Origin: UBA1738 sp964388835
GTDB lineage: Bacteria > Bacillota > Clostridia > UBA1381
Direction: 5' to 3'
NCBI GenBank assembly: GCA_964388835.1
Contig: CAYMBZ010000002.1
Coordinates: forward strand, 17,216-81,215
Length of the DNA: 64,000 nt
In this document: positions 26,542 to 34,232 of the stretch, one piece after another
How positions within the stretch are numbered: position 1 is the first letter of the stretch
How the letters are laid out: each line of letters begins with the position of its first letter
The notes under the pieces: model-generated
The model's database searches: none
Seen by the model: only the letters and a program-made list of their open reading frames with translations
Told to the model about the DNA's origin: nothing
Translations under genes and position numbers: made by a program

Positions 26542-26560
26542 ACCAATCTACTCGGTAGGT
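26542..26560 (+). promoter_or_regulatory. second, degenerate copy of the operator
   Basis: ACCAATCTACTCGGTAGGT has the same 7-5-7 layout as the upstream inverted repeat, with 5 of 7 arm positions pairing. Its centre is 37 bases from the first, at the predicted transcription start. Confidence 0.45.
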
Positions 26561-26585
26561 AATACAAGAAAAGGAGAGATATATC

Positions 26586-26720
26586 GTGAAAGAGTACCGT
26601 ACTTCAAATTACCCGGAGCAAATATGTTCCCGTTTCGGCATGTGTATGTGCATGTATCTGTCTTTGTGCGCGCATTTGTCCGATATTCTCACCATTCGCA
26701 AAAAGCGTTGTGCGGTATAA
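26586..26720 (+). CDS. cysteine-rich leader peptide 1 (44 residues)
   Basis: Too short for normal gene calling. The start is GTG at 26586 with AAGGAGAG 7 bases upstream, about 40 bases after the predicted transcription start. The peptide carries five cysteines (14, 20, 22, 28, 42) and alternating Met/Cys in the stretch SRFGMCMCMYLSLC. It ends RKKRCAV. No signal peptide or known family is recognised. It is the first reading frame on the metY operon transcript. Cysteine-rich leader peptides are known upstream of cysteine genes in Actinobacteria; this one shows no evident sequence likeness to those I know. I infer a cysteine- (or methionine-) sensing leader, not a secreted product. Confidence 0.6.
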   Translation: MKEYRTSNYPEQICSRFGMCMCMYLSLCAHLSDILTIRKKRCAV

Positions 26721-26777
26721 AACGCAAAACTTACAAACAGCGTTTTTGAGCCGGGAGACTTTATCGGAGTCAACCGG
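26705..26777 (+). promoter_or_regulatory. attenuator-like hairpins between the two leader ORFs
   Basis: AAAACGC (26719-26725) can pair with GCGTTTT (26740-26746), or its AACGC part with GCGTT (26705-26709) inside the last codons of leader ORF 1, next to its Cys42 codon. These pairings exclude each other. A second hairpin follows: CCGG (26751-26754) with CCGG (26774-26777) around GACT with AGTC, trailed by TTTATTTATT, which looks like a moderate terminator. A ribosome held at the late Cys codon would change the pairing. Function is inferred. Confidence 0.4.
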
Positions 26778-26804
26778 TTTATTTATTATAAAGAAGGTGT
26801 AAAC

Positions 26805-26876
26805 ATGTGTTTTCGTTTTATCGAGCTCCTGAGAGCCAACTACAGATTCGGGCGATGTTGCTCTTTTCTGCATTAA
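26805..26876 (+). CDS. cysteine-containing leader peptide 2 (23 residues)
   Basis: ATG at 26805 is preceded by GAAGGTG with good spacing. The peptide begins MCFRF and ends YRFGRCCSFLH, with cysteines at 2, 18 and 19. It shares the RFGxC motif with leader peptide 1 although the two sit in different places on the transcript. The stop lies 40 bases before metY. No family is recognised. Its small size, its ribosome site and its position argue for a regulatory upstream ORF. Confidence 0.5.
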   Translation: MCFRFIELLRANYRFGRCCSFLH

Positions 26877-26916
26877 AGAATCAAAATCAGCTTAAATTTG
26901 AAAGGAACAAAATATT

Positions 26917-28200
26917 ATGTCAGAATTAAAATTTGAAACACTTCAGCTTCACGTAGGTCAAGAAACACCCGATCCCGCAACCGATGCGCGGGCTGTTCCG
27001 ATTTATGCCACCACATCATATGTATTTAAAAATTCCGCACATGCCGCGGCGCGTTTTAACTTAAGCGATTCCGGAAATATCTACGGCAGACTTACAAATT
27101 CCACACAGGAGGTATTCGAAAAAAGAATTGCTAAACTTGAAGGCGGCGTTGCCTCACTGGCGTTGGCATCCGGTGCAGCAGCAATTTCATATACAATCGA
27201 AGCCCTTGCGCAAAACGGTGGACATATCGTTGCTCAAAAGACAATTTACGGCGGCAGTTATAATCTGCTTGCACATACACTGCCAAATTTTGGCATTACC
27301 GCAACTTTTGTGAATATTCACGACCTTGACGAGGTTGAAAACTCAATCCGCGAAAACACCCGCGCAATTTATATCGAAACTCTCGGCAATCCAAACAGTG
27401 ATATTCCGGATATTGACGCCCTTGCCGAGCTTGCCCATAAACATGGTCTGCCTCTTGTTGTGGACAACACTTTCGGCACACCTTATTTGATTCGCCCGAT
27501 TGAACACGGAGCGGATATTGTGGTACATTCCGCAACAAAATTCATCGGCGGTCACGGCACTACTCTTGGCGGTATCATAGTGGATTCGGGAAATTTCGAC
27601 TGGAAAGCCTCCGGTAAATATCCGGCAATTTCCGCCCCAAATCCCAGCTACCACGGCGTATCCTTTTATGAAGCCGCCGGTCCTGCCGCATTCGTCACAT
27701 ACATAAGAGCAATTCTTCTGCGCGATACCGGTGCCGCAATTTCGCCTTTTGCCGCATTCCTGCTGCTTCAGGGGGTTGAAACTCTTTCACTGCGTCTTGA
27801 GCGCCACGCGGAAAATACAAAAAAAGTTGTGGAATTCCTTGCAAATCACCCGCTGGTGCAAAAAGTTAATCATCCGTCACTTGAGAGTCACCCCGACAAC
27901 GCACTGTATAAAAAATATTTTCCAAATGGCGGCGGTTCGATATTCACCTTTGAAATTAAGGGAGATATCAATGAAGCTCACAAATTTATCGACAGCCTTG
28001 AAATTTTCTCGCTTCTTGCCAATGTTGCCGATGCAAAGAGCCTTGTTATTCACCCCGCCACCACAACACACAGCCAGCTGACCGCTGAAGAGCTCGCCGA
28101 ACAGGGAATTAAGCCAAACACAATCCGCCTGTCTGTCGGCACAGAACATGTCGATGATATCATAGATGATCTAAAACGTGGATTTGCGGCAATAAAATAA
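26917..28200 (+). CDS. metY: O-acetylhomoserine sulfhydrylase family PLP enzyme
   Basis: Makes homocysteine (or methionine with methanethiol) from O-acetylhomoserine and sulfide. The 427-residue cytoplasmic enzyme of the Cys/Met gamma-lyase fold has the YGRLTNSTQEVFEKRIAKLE segment, the substrate-loop region around 200 and the PLP lysine in SATKFIGGHGTTLGG near residue 209. Length (about 430) points to MetY rather than the shorter MetB/MetC. AAAGGAA precedes the ATG. As first full gene behind the cysteine-rich leader, it links sulfide assimilation with the downstream amino-acid importer. Confidence 0.92.
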   Translation: MSELKFETLQLHVGQETPDPATDARAVPIYATTSYVFKNSAHAAARFNLSDSGNIYGRLTNSTQEVFEKRIAKLEGGVASLALASGAAAISYTIEALAQNGGHIVAQKTIYGGSYNLLAHTLPNFGITATFVNIHDLDEVENSIRENTRAIYIETLGNPNSDIPDIDALAELAHKHGLPLVVDNTFGTPYLIRPIEHGADIVVHSATKFIGGHGTTLGGIIVDSGNFDWKASGKYPAISAPNPSYHGVSFYEAAGPAAFVTYIRAILLRDTGAAISPFAAFLLLQGVETLSLRLERHAENTKKVVEFLANHPLVQKVNHPSLESHPDNALYKKYFPNGGGSIFTFEIKGDINEAHKFIDSLEIFSLLANVADAKSLVIHPATTTHSQLTAEELAEQGIKPNTIRLSVGTEHVDDIIDDLKRGFAAIK

Positions 28201-28303
28201 TCCTTTTGCGTATAAATAAAATCATACCGCATAAGGTATTTTAAATCAATACTCATAAAAACAGCATATACTGATAGAGATGGTGAAAGGAGAATTGTGA
28301 CAA

Positions 28304-28969
28304 ATGCAGCTGAATTTTGATTTTATGCTTCAACACCTGCCGCTTTATGCAGAGGCGGCAAAGTTCACAGCCGAGCTTGCATTTTGGGGAGTACTTTTCT
28401 CCTTTGCTGTCGGCTTAATATGTGCCGCAATTAAGTATTACAAAATCCCTTTGTTTCACAGAATTGTTTCGGCATATATTGAGCTGAGCCGTAACACACC
28501 CTTGCTGGTTCAGCTTTTCTTCCTCTATTTCGGTCTGCCGAAAATAGGAATCGTATTAAGCGCAAAAGCATGCGCCGTTTTCGGTCTGGCTTTTCTGGGA
28601 GGAAGCTATATGGCGGAATCAATCAGAAGCGGATTTGATGCCATTGACAAGTCTCAGCTCGAATCCGCGCACAGTCTCGGATTCGGCAGACTTTTAACCC
28701 TAAAGGAAGTAATTCTCCCTCAGGCACTTTCCATATCCGTTCCCGGCATATTTGCAAACATTGTTTTCCTTATCAAGGAAACCTCCGTTGTCAGTGGAAT
28801 TGCGCTTGCCGACCTGATGTATGTGACAAAAGACCTTATAGGGTTGTACTATGAAACGGATGAAGCATTGATTATGCTGGTTATATTCTACCTACTTCTT
28901 CTGCTTCCTGTTTCGATTATTGCATCCGTCTTGGAAAGGAGGCTTCGACATGCAAGCTTCGGGGATTAA
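28304..28969 (+). CDS. polar amino-acid ABC transporter permease 1
   Basis: A 221-residue inner-membrane permease of the His/Glu/Gln/Arg/opine family. About five hydrophobic segments are visible. The ELSRNTPLLVQLFFLYFGLP motif near residue 60 and the EAA-like loop ESAHSLGFGRLLTLKEVILPQA near 125 mark the family. AAAGGAG lies before the ATG. The 103 bases between metY and this gene hold no promoter that I can support. It overlaps the next permease by 20 bases. In a cysteine-controlled operon cystine, cysteine or methionine are likely substrates. Confidence 0.9.
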   Translation: MQLNFDFMLQHLPLYAEAAKFTAELAFWGVLFSFAVGLICAAIKYYKIPLFHRIVSAYIELSRNTPLLVQLFFLYFGLPKIGIVLSAKACAVFGLAFLGGSYMAESIRSGFDAIDKSQLESAHSLGFGRLLTLKEVILPQALSISVPGIFANIVFLIKETSVVSGIALADLMYVTKDLIGLYYETDEALIMLVIFYLLLLLPVSIIASVLERRLRHASFGD

Positions 28970-29624
28970 CGTACTTTTTATGGGCAACAACTTTTTAAGG
29001 CTTCTTTGGGGGCTTTGGGTAACTGTCAGAATAAGTTTGATTTCCGTTCTGCTGTCTATCCCCCTCGGAATACTCTTCGGTATGTTTATGACACTTCGAA
29101 ACCCGTTTTCAAGAGTTATAAGCAGAATCTATCTTGAATTCGTGCGCATTATGCCCCAGCTCGTGCTTCTGTTTATAGCCTATTTCGGAGTAACCCGTTC
29201 CTTTGGCGTAAACCTTTCCGCAGAGCTGAGTGCGGTTATTGTATTTACCCTTTGGGGAACAGCCGAAATGGGCGATCTTGTACGCGGTGCCCTAAAAAGC
29301 ATTTCCGCCCACCAATATGATAGCGCAAAAGCTCTCGGCATGACATCTTTCCAAACATTTGTCCACGTTGTCATACCGCAAACTCTGCGGCGGCTTTTAC
29401 CGGTCAGCGTAAATTTGACCACCAGAATGATTAAAACAACAAGTCTTGTCGTTTTAATCGGGATAACCGAGGTGTTAAAGACCGGCAAACAGATTATCGA
29501 TGCAAATCGCTTTGACTATCCCACGGCCGCCATATGGGTATACGGCACAATATTTTTGCTCTATTTTCTCGCCTGCCGCCCTCTGTCTTTTATTGCAAAG
29601 CGGCTGGAAATGCGATGGAGGTAA
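28950..29624 (+). CDS. polar amino-acid ABC transporter permease 2
   Basis: A 224-residue partner permease. It has the ISRIYLEFVRIMPQLVLLFI family motif near residue 60 and the EAA loop YDSAKALGMTSFQTFVHVVIPQ near 125. The start is ATG at 28950, placed by AAAGGAGG 7 bases upstream; an in-frame ATG 30 bases earlier lacks a ribosome site. It probably forms a heterodimeric channel with the permease before it. The ATPase gene starts 3 bases after its stop. Confidence 0.9.
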   Translation: MQASGINVLFMGNNFLRLLWGLWVTVRISLISVLLSIPLGILFGMFMTLRNPFSRVISRIYLEFVRIMPQLVLLFIAYFGVTRSFGVNLSAELSAVIVFTLWGTAEMGDLVRGALKSISAHQYDSAKALGMTSFQTFVHVVIPQTLRRLLPVSVNLTTRMIKTTSLVVLIGITEVLKTGKQIIDANRFDYPTAAIWVYGTIFLLYFLACRPLSFIAKRLEMRWR

Positions 29625-29627
29625 AAA

Positions 29628-30392
29628 ATGGAAGATCAAATTCAAGTAAAAATATCAAACTTAAAAAAACAATTTACCGATGAACCTATTTTGGACGGCA
29701 TTAACCTTGACATCAAAAAAGGCGAAGTCGTTGTCATACTCGGTCCGTCGGGATGCGGCAAAAGTACGCTCCTTAGGTGCATAAACGGGCTTGAAACACC
29801 GACTGACGGTGAAGTGTTTTTGGACGGTATAAAAATAACCGCCGCCGATAAAAACATAGCCCAAATAAGGCGAAAAATCGGCATGGTTTTCCAAAGCTAT
29901 GACCTTTTTCCGCACAAAAATATTATGGACAACATAACCTTAGCTCCCCTAAAGGTGCAAAAGCGCCGGAGTGACGAGGTGGAATACGAAGCGAAACGAC
30001 TTTTAAAAAGAGTCGGCTTATGGGAAAAGCGTAATGCCTTTCCGCGTGAGCTTTCGGGCGGTCAAAAACAGCGTGCGGCTATCGTGCGTGCACTTTGCAT
30101 GAATCCTGAAGTAATGCTTTTTGATGAGGTGACCGCGGCGCTTGACCCGGAAATGGTACACGAAGTTTTGGAGGTTATGCTTGAACTTGCAAATCAAGGC
30201 ATGACGATGGCTATTGTCACCCACGAAATGCAATTTGCACGCGCAATTGCCGACAGAATCATATTTCTTGACGGCGGAAAAATTGCAGAGGAATCCACTC
30301 CCGAAGAATTCTTCACTGCGCCGAAAACTCAGCGCGCACAGGATTTCTTAAAAAACTTCACCTTTGAAAAAGCACAAAAAAACAACATATAA
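29628..30392 (+). CDS. polar amino-acid ABC transporter ATPase
   Basis: A 254-residue ATP-binding subunit of the GlnQ/ArtP/TcyC group. Walker A is LGPSGCGKST near residue 41, Q-loop MVFQSYDLFPH near 90, signature LSGGQKQRAAIVRAL near 143 and Walker B VMLFDEVTAALD near 163, in which Val replaces the frequent Pro of DEPTSALD. The H-loop is VTHEM near 203. It couples ATP hydrolysis to the two permeases encoded just upstream. GGAGG-type site overlaps the preceding stop. Confidence 0.92.
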   Translation: MEDQIQVKISNLKKQFTDEPILDGINLDIKKGEVVVILGPSGCGKSTLLRCINGLETPTDGEVFLDGIKITAADKNIAQIRRKIGMVFQSYDLFPHKNIMDNITLAPLKVQKRRSDEVEYEAKRLLKRVGLWEKRNAFPRELSGGQKQRAAIVRALCMNPEVMLFDEVTAALDPEMVHEVLEVMLELANQGMTMAIVTHEMQFARAIADRIIFLDGGKIAEESTPEEFFTAPKTQRAQDFLKNFTFEKAQKNNI

Positions 30393-30483
30393 CAATCGGC
30401 ATCGCCGAAAAGCGATTGCTCTGCCGCCCGCCCGCAGGCGGTGACATATGAAATTTTGCGGGCAGAAAGGCATGGAAACTGTT

Positions 30484-31350
30484 ATGAAAAAAAGAAATTT
30501 AATTATAAAATTACTTGCGGCTCTTGCCCTGCCGATGATGATTTCGGCTGTTACCGCATGCGACGGACAAAGCTCGGAAAACGATGGCAGAACTTCTACA
30601 TTCCGCACAGTTGACGAAATTAAGGAAAGCGGAGAAATAGTTATCGGTGTATTCAGCGATAAAGCACCTTTCGGATATGTGGATGAAAACGGCAACTACC
30701 AAGGTTACGACATTTATTTTGCTGAGCGCATAGCACAGGACCTCGGAGTTGATGTGCGTTACATCCCCCTTGACCCGGCAAGCCGCGTGGAATACGCCGC
30801 AACAGGAAAAGCGGATGTTGTCCTAGCAAACTTTACCGTAACCCAAGAACGCGCCGCACAGGTGGATTTTGCGCTCCCCTATATGAAAGTAATGCTCGGC
30901 GTTGTTTCCCCCGACAAGGCGCTTATTACCGATGTATCTCAGCTTGCGGGTAAAACTCTTATCGTCGTTAAAGGAACAACGGCGGAAACTTATTTTTCAA
31001 AAAACTATCCCGAAATTTCTTTGCAAAAATATGATGAATACGCCGATGCATACAACGCACTGCGAGACGGCCGCGGTGATGCGTTTTCAACCGATAACAC
31101 CGAGGTGCTTGCCTGGGCGCTTTCCAATCCCGGTTTCAGCGTAGGTGTCGATTCATTGGGCAATGCCGATACAATCGCTCCGGCTGTGCAAAAAGGCAAC
31201 ACATCACTTCTCGAATGGCTCAACAGCGAAATCAAAGCACTCGGCGAAGAAAATTTCTTTCTTGCCGACTATGAAGCGACGCTTGCCCCGGTCTACGGAG
31301 AAGCGGCAAATCCCGAAGCGCTTATAGTTGAGGGTGGAACAGTTAAGTGA
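30484..31350 (+). CDS. amino-acid ABC transporter substrate-binding lipoprotein
   Basis: A 288-residue lipoprotein of the SBP family 3. The start ATG at 30484 gives the signal MKKRNLIIKLLAALALPMMI and a lipobox VTAC; the Cys would be lipidated and the signal removed by LspA. Mature-domain marks are GYDIYFAERIAQDLGVDV, and the GKTLIVVKGTTAETYF hinge-region motif near 160. Family 3 proteins bind polar amino acids such as cystine, Arg, Gln or Glu; operon context favours a sulfur amino acid. The 91 bases before it contain small GC hairpins and no promoter that I can support. Confidence 0.9.
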   Translation: MKKRNLIIKLLAALALPMMISAVTACDGQSSENDGRTSTFRTVDEIKESGEIVIGVFSDKAPFGYVDENGNYQGYDIYFAERIAQDLGVDVRYIPLDPASRVEYAATGKADVVLANFTVTQERAAQVDFALPYMKVMLGVVSPDKALITDVSQLAGKTLIVVKGTTAETYFSKNYPEISLQKYDEYADAYNALRDGRGDAFSTDNTEVLAWALSNPGFSVGVDSLGNADTIAPAVQKGNTSLLEWLNSEIKALGEENFFLADYEATLAPVYGEAANPEALIVEGGTVK

Positions 31351-31398
31351 TTTCGAACAAAAATTAATGAACTATCAAAAGATAAACGAGGTGTTTTA

Positions 31399-31827
31399 AT
31401 GATGATATCGACGCGCGGCAGATATGCGCTCAGAGTTTTAATAGACCTTGCCGAACATAGAGGGGACGGTTATATCCCCATGAAAGCGGTAGCGGGGCGC
31501 CAAGGGCTCTCACTTAAATATATTCAGGCGATTATGCCGATACTTTCAAAAAATAATTTTGTGGAGGGCGTGCACGGAAAGGGCGGTGGATACCGTCTTT
31601 CAAAGCCGCTCTCCCAATACAGGGTCGGAGACATTCTCCGCCTAACCGAAGGCGGTCTTGCACCGGTCAGCTGTCTTGAATGTAATTCCAAAACCTGCTC
31701 ACGCGCCAAGGATTGTCTCACACTTCCCATGTGGGCTGAGTTTCACAGGCTGGCGAACGATTATTTTGACGGAATAACCCTTGAAGATTTATTTGCCGAG
31801 CGCACCCAAAACGTCGAACAGCCGTAA
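31399..31827 (+). CDS. Rrf2 family transcriptional regulator (CymR/IscR type)
   Basis: A 142-residue winged-helix regulator. The N-terminus MISTRGRYALRVLIDLAEH and the wing segment HGKGGGYRLSKP are diagnostic for Rrf2. Four cysteines (92, 95, 100, 106) lie in the region where IscR and NsrR bind an Fe-S cluster, so redox or cluster sensing is possible; CymR of Bacillus lacks a cluster and works with CysK. It closes the metY-transporter operon, behind AGGTG and ATG at 31399. The inverted repeats at 26505-26560 are its most likely targets, giving feedback control of sulfur amino-acid supply. Binding is inferred. Confidence 0.88.
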   Translation: MMISTRGRYALRVLIDLAEHRGDGYIPMKAVAGRQGLSLKYIQAIMPILSKNNFVEGVHGKGGGYRLSKPLSQYRVGDILRLTEGGLAPVSCLECNSKTCSRAKDCLTLPMWAEFHRLANDYFDGITLEDLFAERTQNVEQP

Positions 31828-31852
31828 CCTTAAGCTCACAAACAACAGATTA

Positions 31853-31887
31853 AAAAAATACATCATTTTATACATGATGTATTTTTT
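31853..31887 (+). terminator. terminator of the metY operon
   Basis: AAAAAATACATCA (31853-31865) and TGATGTATTTTTT (31875-31887) form a 13-bp perfect stem with a 9-base loop and T-run, 26 bases after the Rrf2 stop. The 118 bases from here to pyrR hold only an imperfect hairpin around 31970-31992. Confidence 0.88.
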
Positions 31888-32005
31888 TCTGCAAAAAACC
31901 GACCTCCGATTCGTTAGGTTTTCATATGCCTCCGCCCGGATATTCCGATAAGGGGGTATATGATTTTAACACTAACCCTTTGGGTTCGGTTTATTTTATG
32001 CGTTT

Positions 32006-32551
32006 TTACAAGCTTTTCTTCTCAAAAAGCTCAACGCTGTCACTGCCATCGATATCATTAAGTTTAACCTTTATGATTTCGTTACGTGAGGTAGGAACAT
32101 TTTTCCCCACATAATCCGCACGTATCGGTAACTCGCGGTGTCCGCGATCCACCAAAACGGCAAGCTGAATTTTCGCCGCTCTTCCCTTTGACAAAATGGC
32201 ATCCAAAGCCGCGCGCACCGTTCTGCCGGTATAAATCACGTCATCGGTCAGAATTATGCTCTTACCTGTTACCGGGAAATCAAATTCCGCAGTTCTAAGC
32301 TCTCCGCCGTAATTAAACATAGTCAAGTCATCGCGAAAGCCGGATACGTCCAATGTGCCTACAACCACTCTTTTGTTTTCAATTTTATATATCGCCTCAG
32401 CCAATCTTTCTGCAATATATACTCCCCTGGTTTTGATGCCGACGATACACAAATCATCTACCGTTTCATTTTTCTCAATAATTTCATGAGCTATTCTGAC
32501 AATAGCACGATTTACCGCATTTTCATCAAAAAGACATGCCTTAAATCTCAT
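32006..32551 (-). CDS. pyrR: PyrR, pyrimidine regulator / uracil phosphoribosyltransferase
   Basis: A 181-residue RNA-binding regulator that senses UMP/UTP and also makes UMP from uracil and PRPP. The PRPP loop is IILTDDVIYTGRTVRAALDAI near residue 95; RIAHEIIEKN and GIKTRGVYIAERL are typical. It follows uraA by 17 bases in the same operon. Its target RNA element lies upstream of uraA (34071-34143), so it likely controls its own operon by attenuation. Confidence 0.95.
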   Translation of the reverse strand: MRFKACLFDENAVNRAIVRIAHEIIEKNETVDDLCIVGIKTRGVYIAERLAEAIYKIENKRVVVGTLDVSGFRDDLTMFNYGGELRTAEFDFPVTGKSIILTDDVIYTGRTVRAALDAILSKGRAAKIQLAVLVDRGHRELPIRADYVGKNVPTSRNEIIKVKLNDIDGSDSVELFEKKSL

Positions 32552-32568
32552 AATTTACCTCATGGATT

Positions 32569-34020
32569 TTATTCTGTGATTTCTAGAGCCTCTTCCGCTT
32601 CAGTTTCTTCCGACATTGGCTCTTCAACAATCTCCGTTTCTTCCGCCGTTTCCTCATCCTGAGCGATGATTTCAGGCTCATTTGAAACTTTCTTGTCCGC
32701 AATGATGAGGTTTGTCAAAATACCTACTATCAAAGCTGTTGCAATGCTTGTTATTTCAATAGCACCCAGCTTCAATGTCAAACCGCCTATACCGGTAACA
32801 AGTATAGAACTTACCACAAACAAATTCTTTGATTCACCAAGATCAACTTCCTGGAGCATTTTCAAACCGCTTACCGCAATAAATCCGTAAAGCGCGATGC
32901 AGATACCGCCCACAACGCATGTAGGAATTGTATTTACAAATTCAACAAACGGTGTAAAGAATGAGAGTATCATAGCAAAGATTGCTGTAAGAATGATTGT
33001 TGAAACAGAAGCATTACCGGTTATTGCAACACATCCCACGCTCTCGCCGTACGTTGTGTTGGGGCATCCGCCGAATACTGAACCGACAAATGAACCGATA
33101 CCGTCACCCAAAAGTGTACGTGTAAGACCCGGGTCCTTAATCAAATCTCTGCCGATAACCGAACTCAAATTCTTGTGGTCTGCAATATGCTCGGCAAGTA
33201 CAACAAATGCAACAGGTGCAAAAAGCACAGCAATCTGTGAAACACCTGCCATTCCGCCCAAAGGCTTAAGCCCCTCTTTCCATGCCGCTACAGCCATAAA
33301 TTCCGGAACCTTTATAAAGCTTTCAAGACTGATTTCAGTAAAATTATCTATAAGCGGTGAATAATCCACAATCTGCAAATACGGAATCGATGCTATATTT
33401 CCGATAAGCGTGCACAGTGAAGCCGCCGCATATCCCACACCTACACCGATGATAAACGGAATAAGCTTAGCATTTTTGCTTCCTTTTACCGAAGCCAAAA
33501 CCGTAGCACCGAAAGCGATAAGACCGCATACAATAGCCGCAAGATTATATTCCCCCGCAGATGTATTATTGATGTTACCTACGGCCGATGAACAAAGGCT
33601 GAGTCCTATCAAAGCAACTGTCGGACCGATAATTGCCGGTGGCAGGAGCTTGTCTACCCAGCGTGTACCTACCGCCTTAACCACCAAGGCAATAACTACA
33701 TAAACCACTGCCGCAAATACAGCACCCAATATGATTCCGAAATAACCAAACGCACATGCACCCGCAAGCGGTGATATAAACGCAAATGAGCTTCCGAGAA
33801 ATACCGGGCTTTTCTTCTTTGTGCAGAATACATAAACCAATGTACCCGCACCCGCACCGAACAATGCCGCCGCCTGATTCATCATCTCGGTACCGGAAAT
33901 GCTGTTTACCAGCGTAGGCACCAAGAGAGTTGCTGCAATAATCGCCAAAAGCTGTTGCAGGGCAAATACGGCATTTGCTCTAAACTTAGGTGTTTCTTCA
34001 ACATCATAAATAAGTTTCAT
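32569..34020 (-). CDS. uraA: uracil/xanthine permease (NCS2), uracil likely
   Basis: A 483-residue nucleobase:proton symporter with about 14 membrane segments. Family marks are GSSFAFISPL near residue 80, the FAPVAFVVLAEHIADH motif near 275 holding the conserved Glu/His, and the GGCPNTTYGESVG signature near 320. The C-terminus is an unusual Glu-rich tail of some 35 residues. The start ATG at 34020 has AAAGGAAG upstream and gives MKLIYDVEETP; an ATG 42 bases earlier lacks a site. Uracil is favoured over xanthine by the pyrR partner and the PyrR attenuator. Confidence 0.92.
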   Translation of the reverse strand: MKLIYDVEETPKFRANAVFALQQLLAIIAATLLVPTLVNSISGTEMMNQAAALFGAGAGTLVYVFCTKKKSPVFLGSSFAFISPLAGACAFGYFGIILGAVFAAVVYVVIALVVKAVGTRWVDKLLPPAIIGPTVALIGLSLCSSAVGNINNTSAGEYNLAAIVCGLIAFGATVLASVKGSKNAKLIPFIIGVGVGYAAASLCTLIGNIASIPYLQIVDYSPLIDNFTEISLESFIKVPEFMAVAAWKEGLKPLGGMAGVSQIAVLFAPVAFVVLAEHIADHKNLSSVIGRDLIKDPGLTRTLLGDGIGSFVGSVFGGCPNTTYGESVGCVAITGNASVSTIILTAIFAMILSFFTPFVEFVNTIPTCVVGGICIALYGFIAVSGLKMLQEVDLGESKNLFVVSSILVTGIGGLTLKLGAIEITSIATALIVGILTNLIIADKKVSNEPEIIAQDEETAEETEIVEEPMSEETEAEEALEITE

Positions 34021-34070
34021 TTTTTTCTTCCTTTCTTTGGTAACATATACCCTTTTGCGCAAAAATCAAA

Positions 34071-34143
34071 AATGCCTTGTACTGCAGAAACAGACAAGGC
34101 ATGTATGTATTCCCTATTTTCTTGCCGATGTCTCTGCATCAGG
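34071..34143 (-). promoter_or_regulatory. PyrR-responsive attenuator of uraA-pyrR
   Basis: Reading the minus strand: a hairpin CCTGATG-CAGAGA-CATCGG (34125-34143 on plus) has the CNGNGA hexaloop known for PyrR binding loops. Some 20 bases further, ATGCCTTGT pairs with ACAAGGCAT (34071-34102) and is followed by TTTTTGATTTTT, a strong terminator. The uraA start lies about 50 bases beyond. This matches the Bacillus pyr attenuator plan: PyrR-UMP binding favours termination. Confidence 0.8.
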
Positions 34144-34168
34144 TTAAAGATTTATACACATTTATTTT

Positions 34169-34197
34169 ACTATAACACAAATTAATGAATTTGTAAA
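34169..34197 (-). promoter_or_regulatory. sigma-A promoter of uraA-pyrR
   Basis: Minus strand TTTACA (34192-34197), 17-base spacer, TATAGT (34169-34174), about 20 bases before the PyrR binding hairpin. Confidence 0.6.
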
Positions 34198-34232
34198 TAC
34201 CCAAAATCAAATCTCGTCAAAGATTATTTTCC

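Noticed and set aside
26604..26873. 89-codon minus-strand frame opposite the metY leader
   Set aside because: No ribosome site, no recognisable protein features, and it lies antisense to the better supported leader ORFs and promoter.
26545..26916. S-box (SAM) or T-box riboswitch before metY
   Set aside because: Neither the S-box core nor the T-box sequence is present; the leader is mostly taken up by the two small ORFs.
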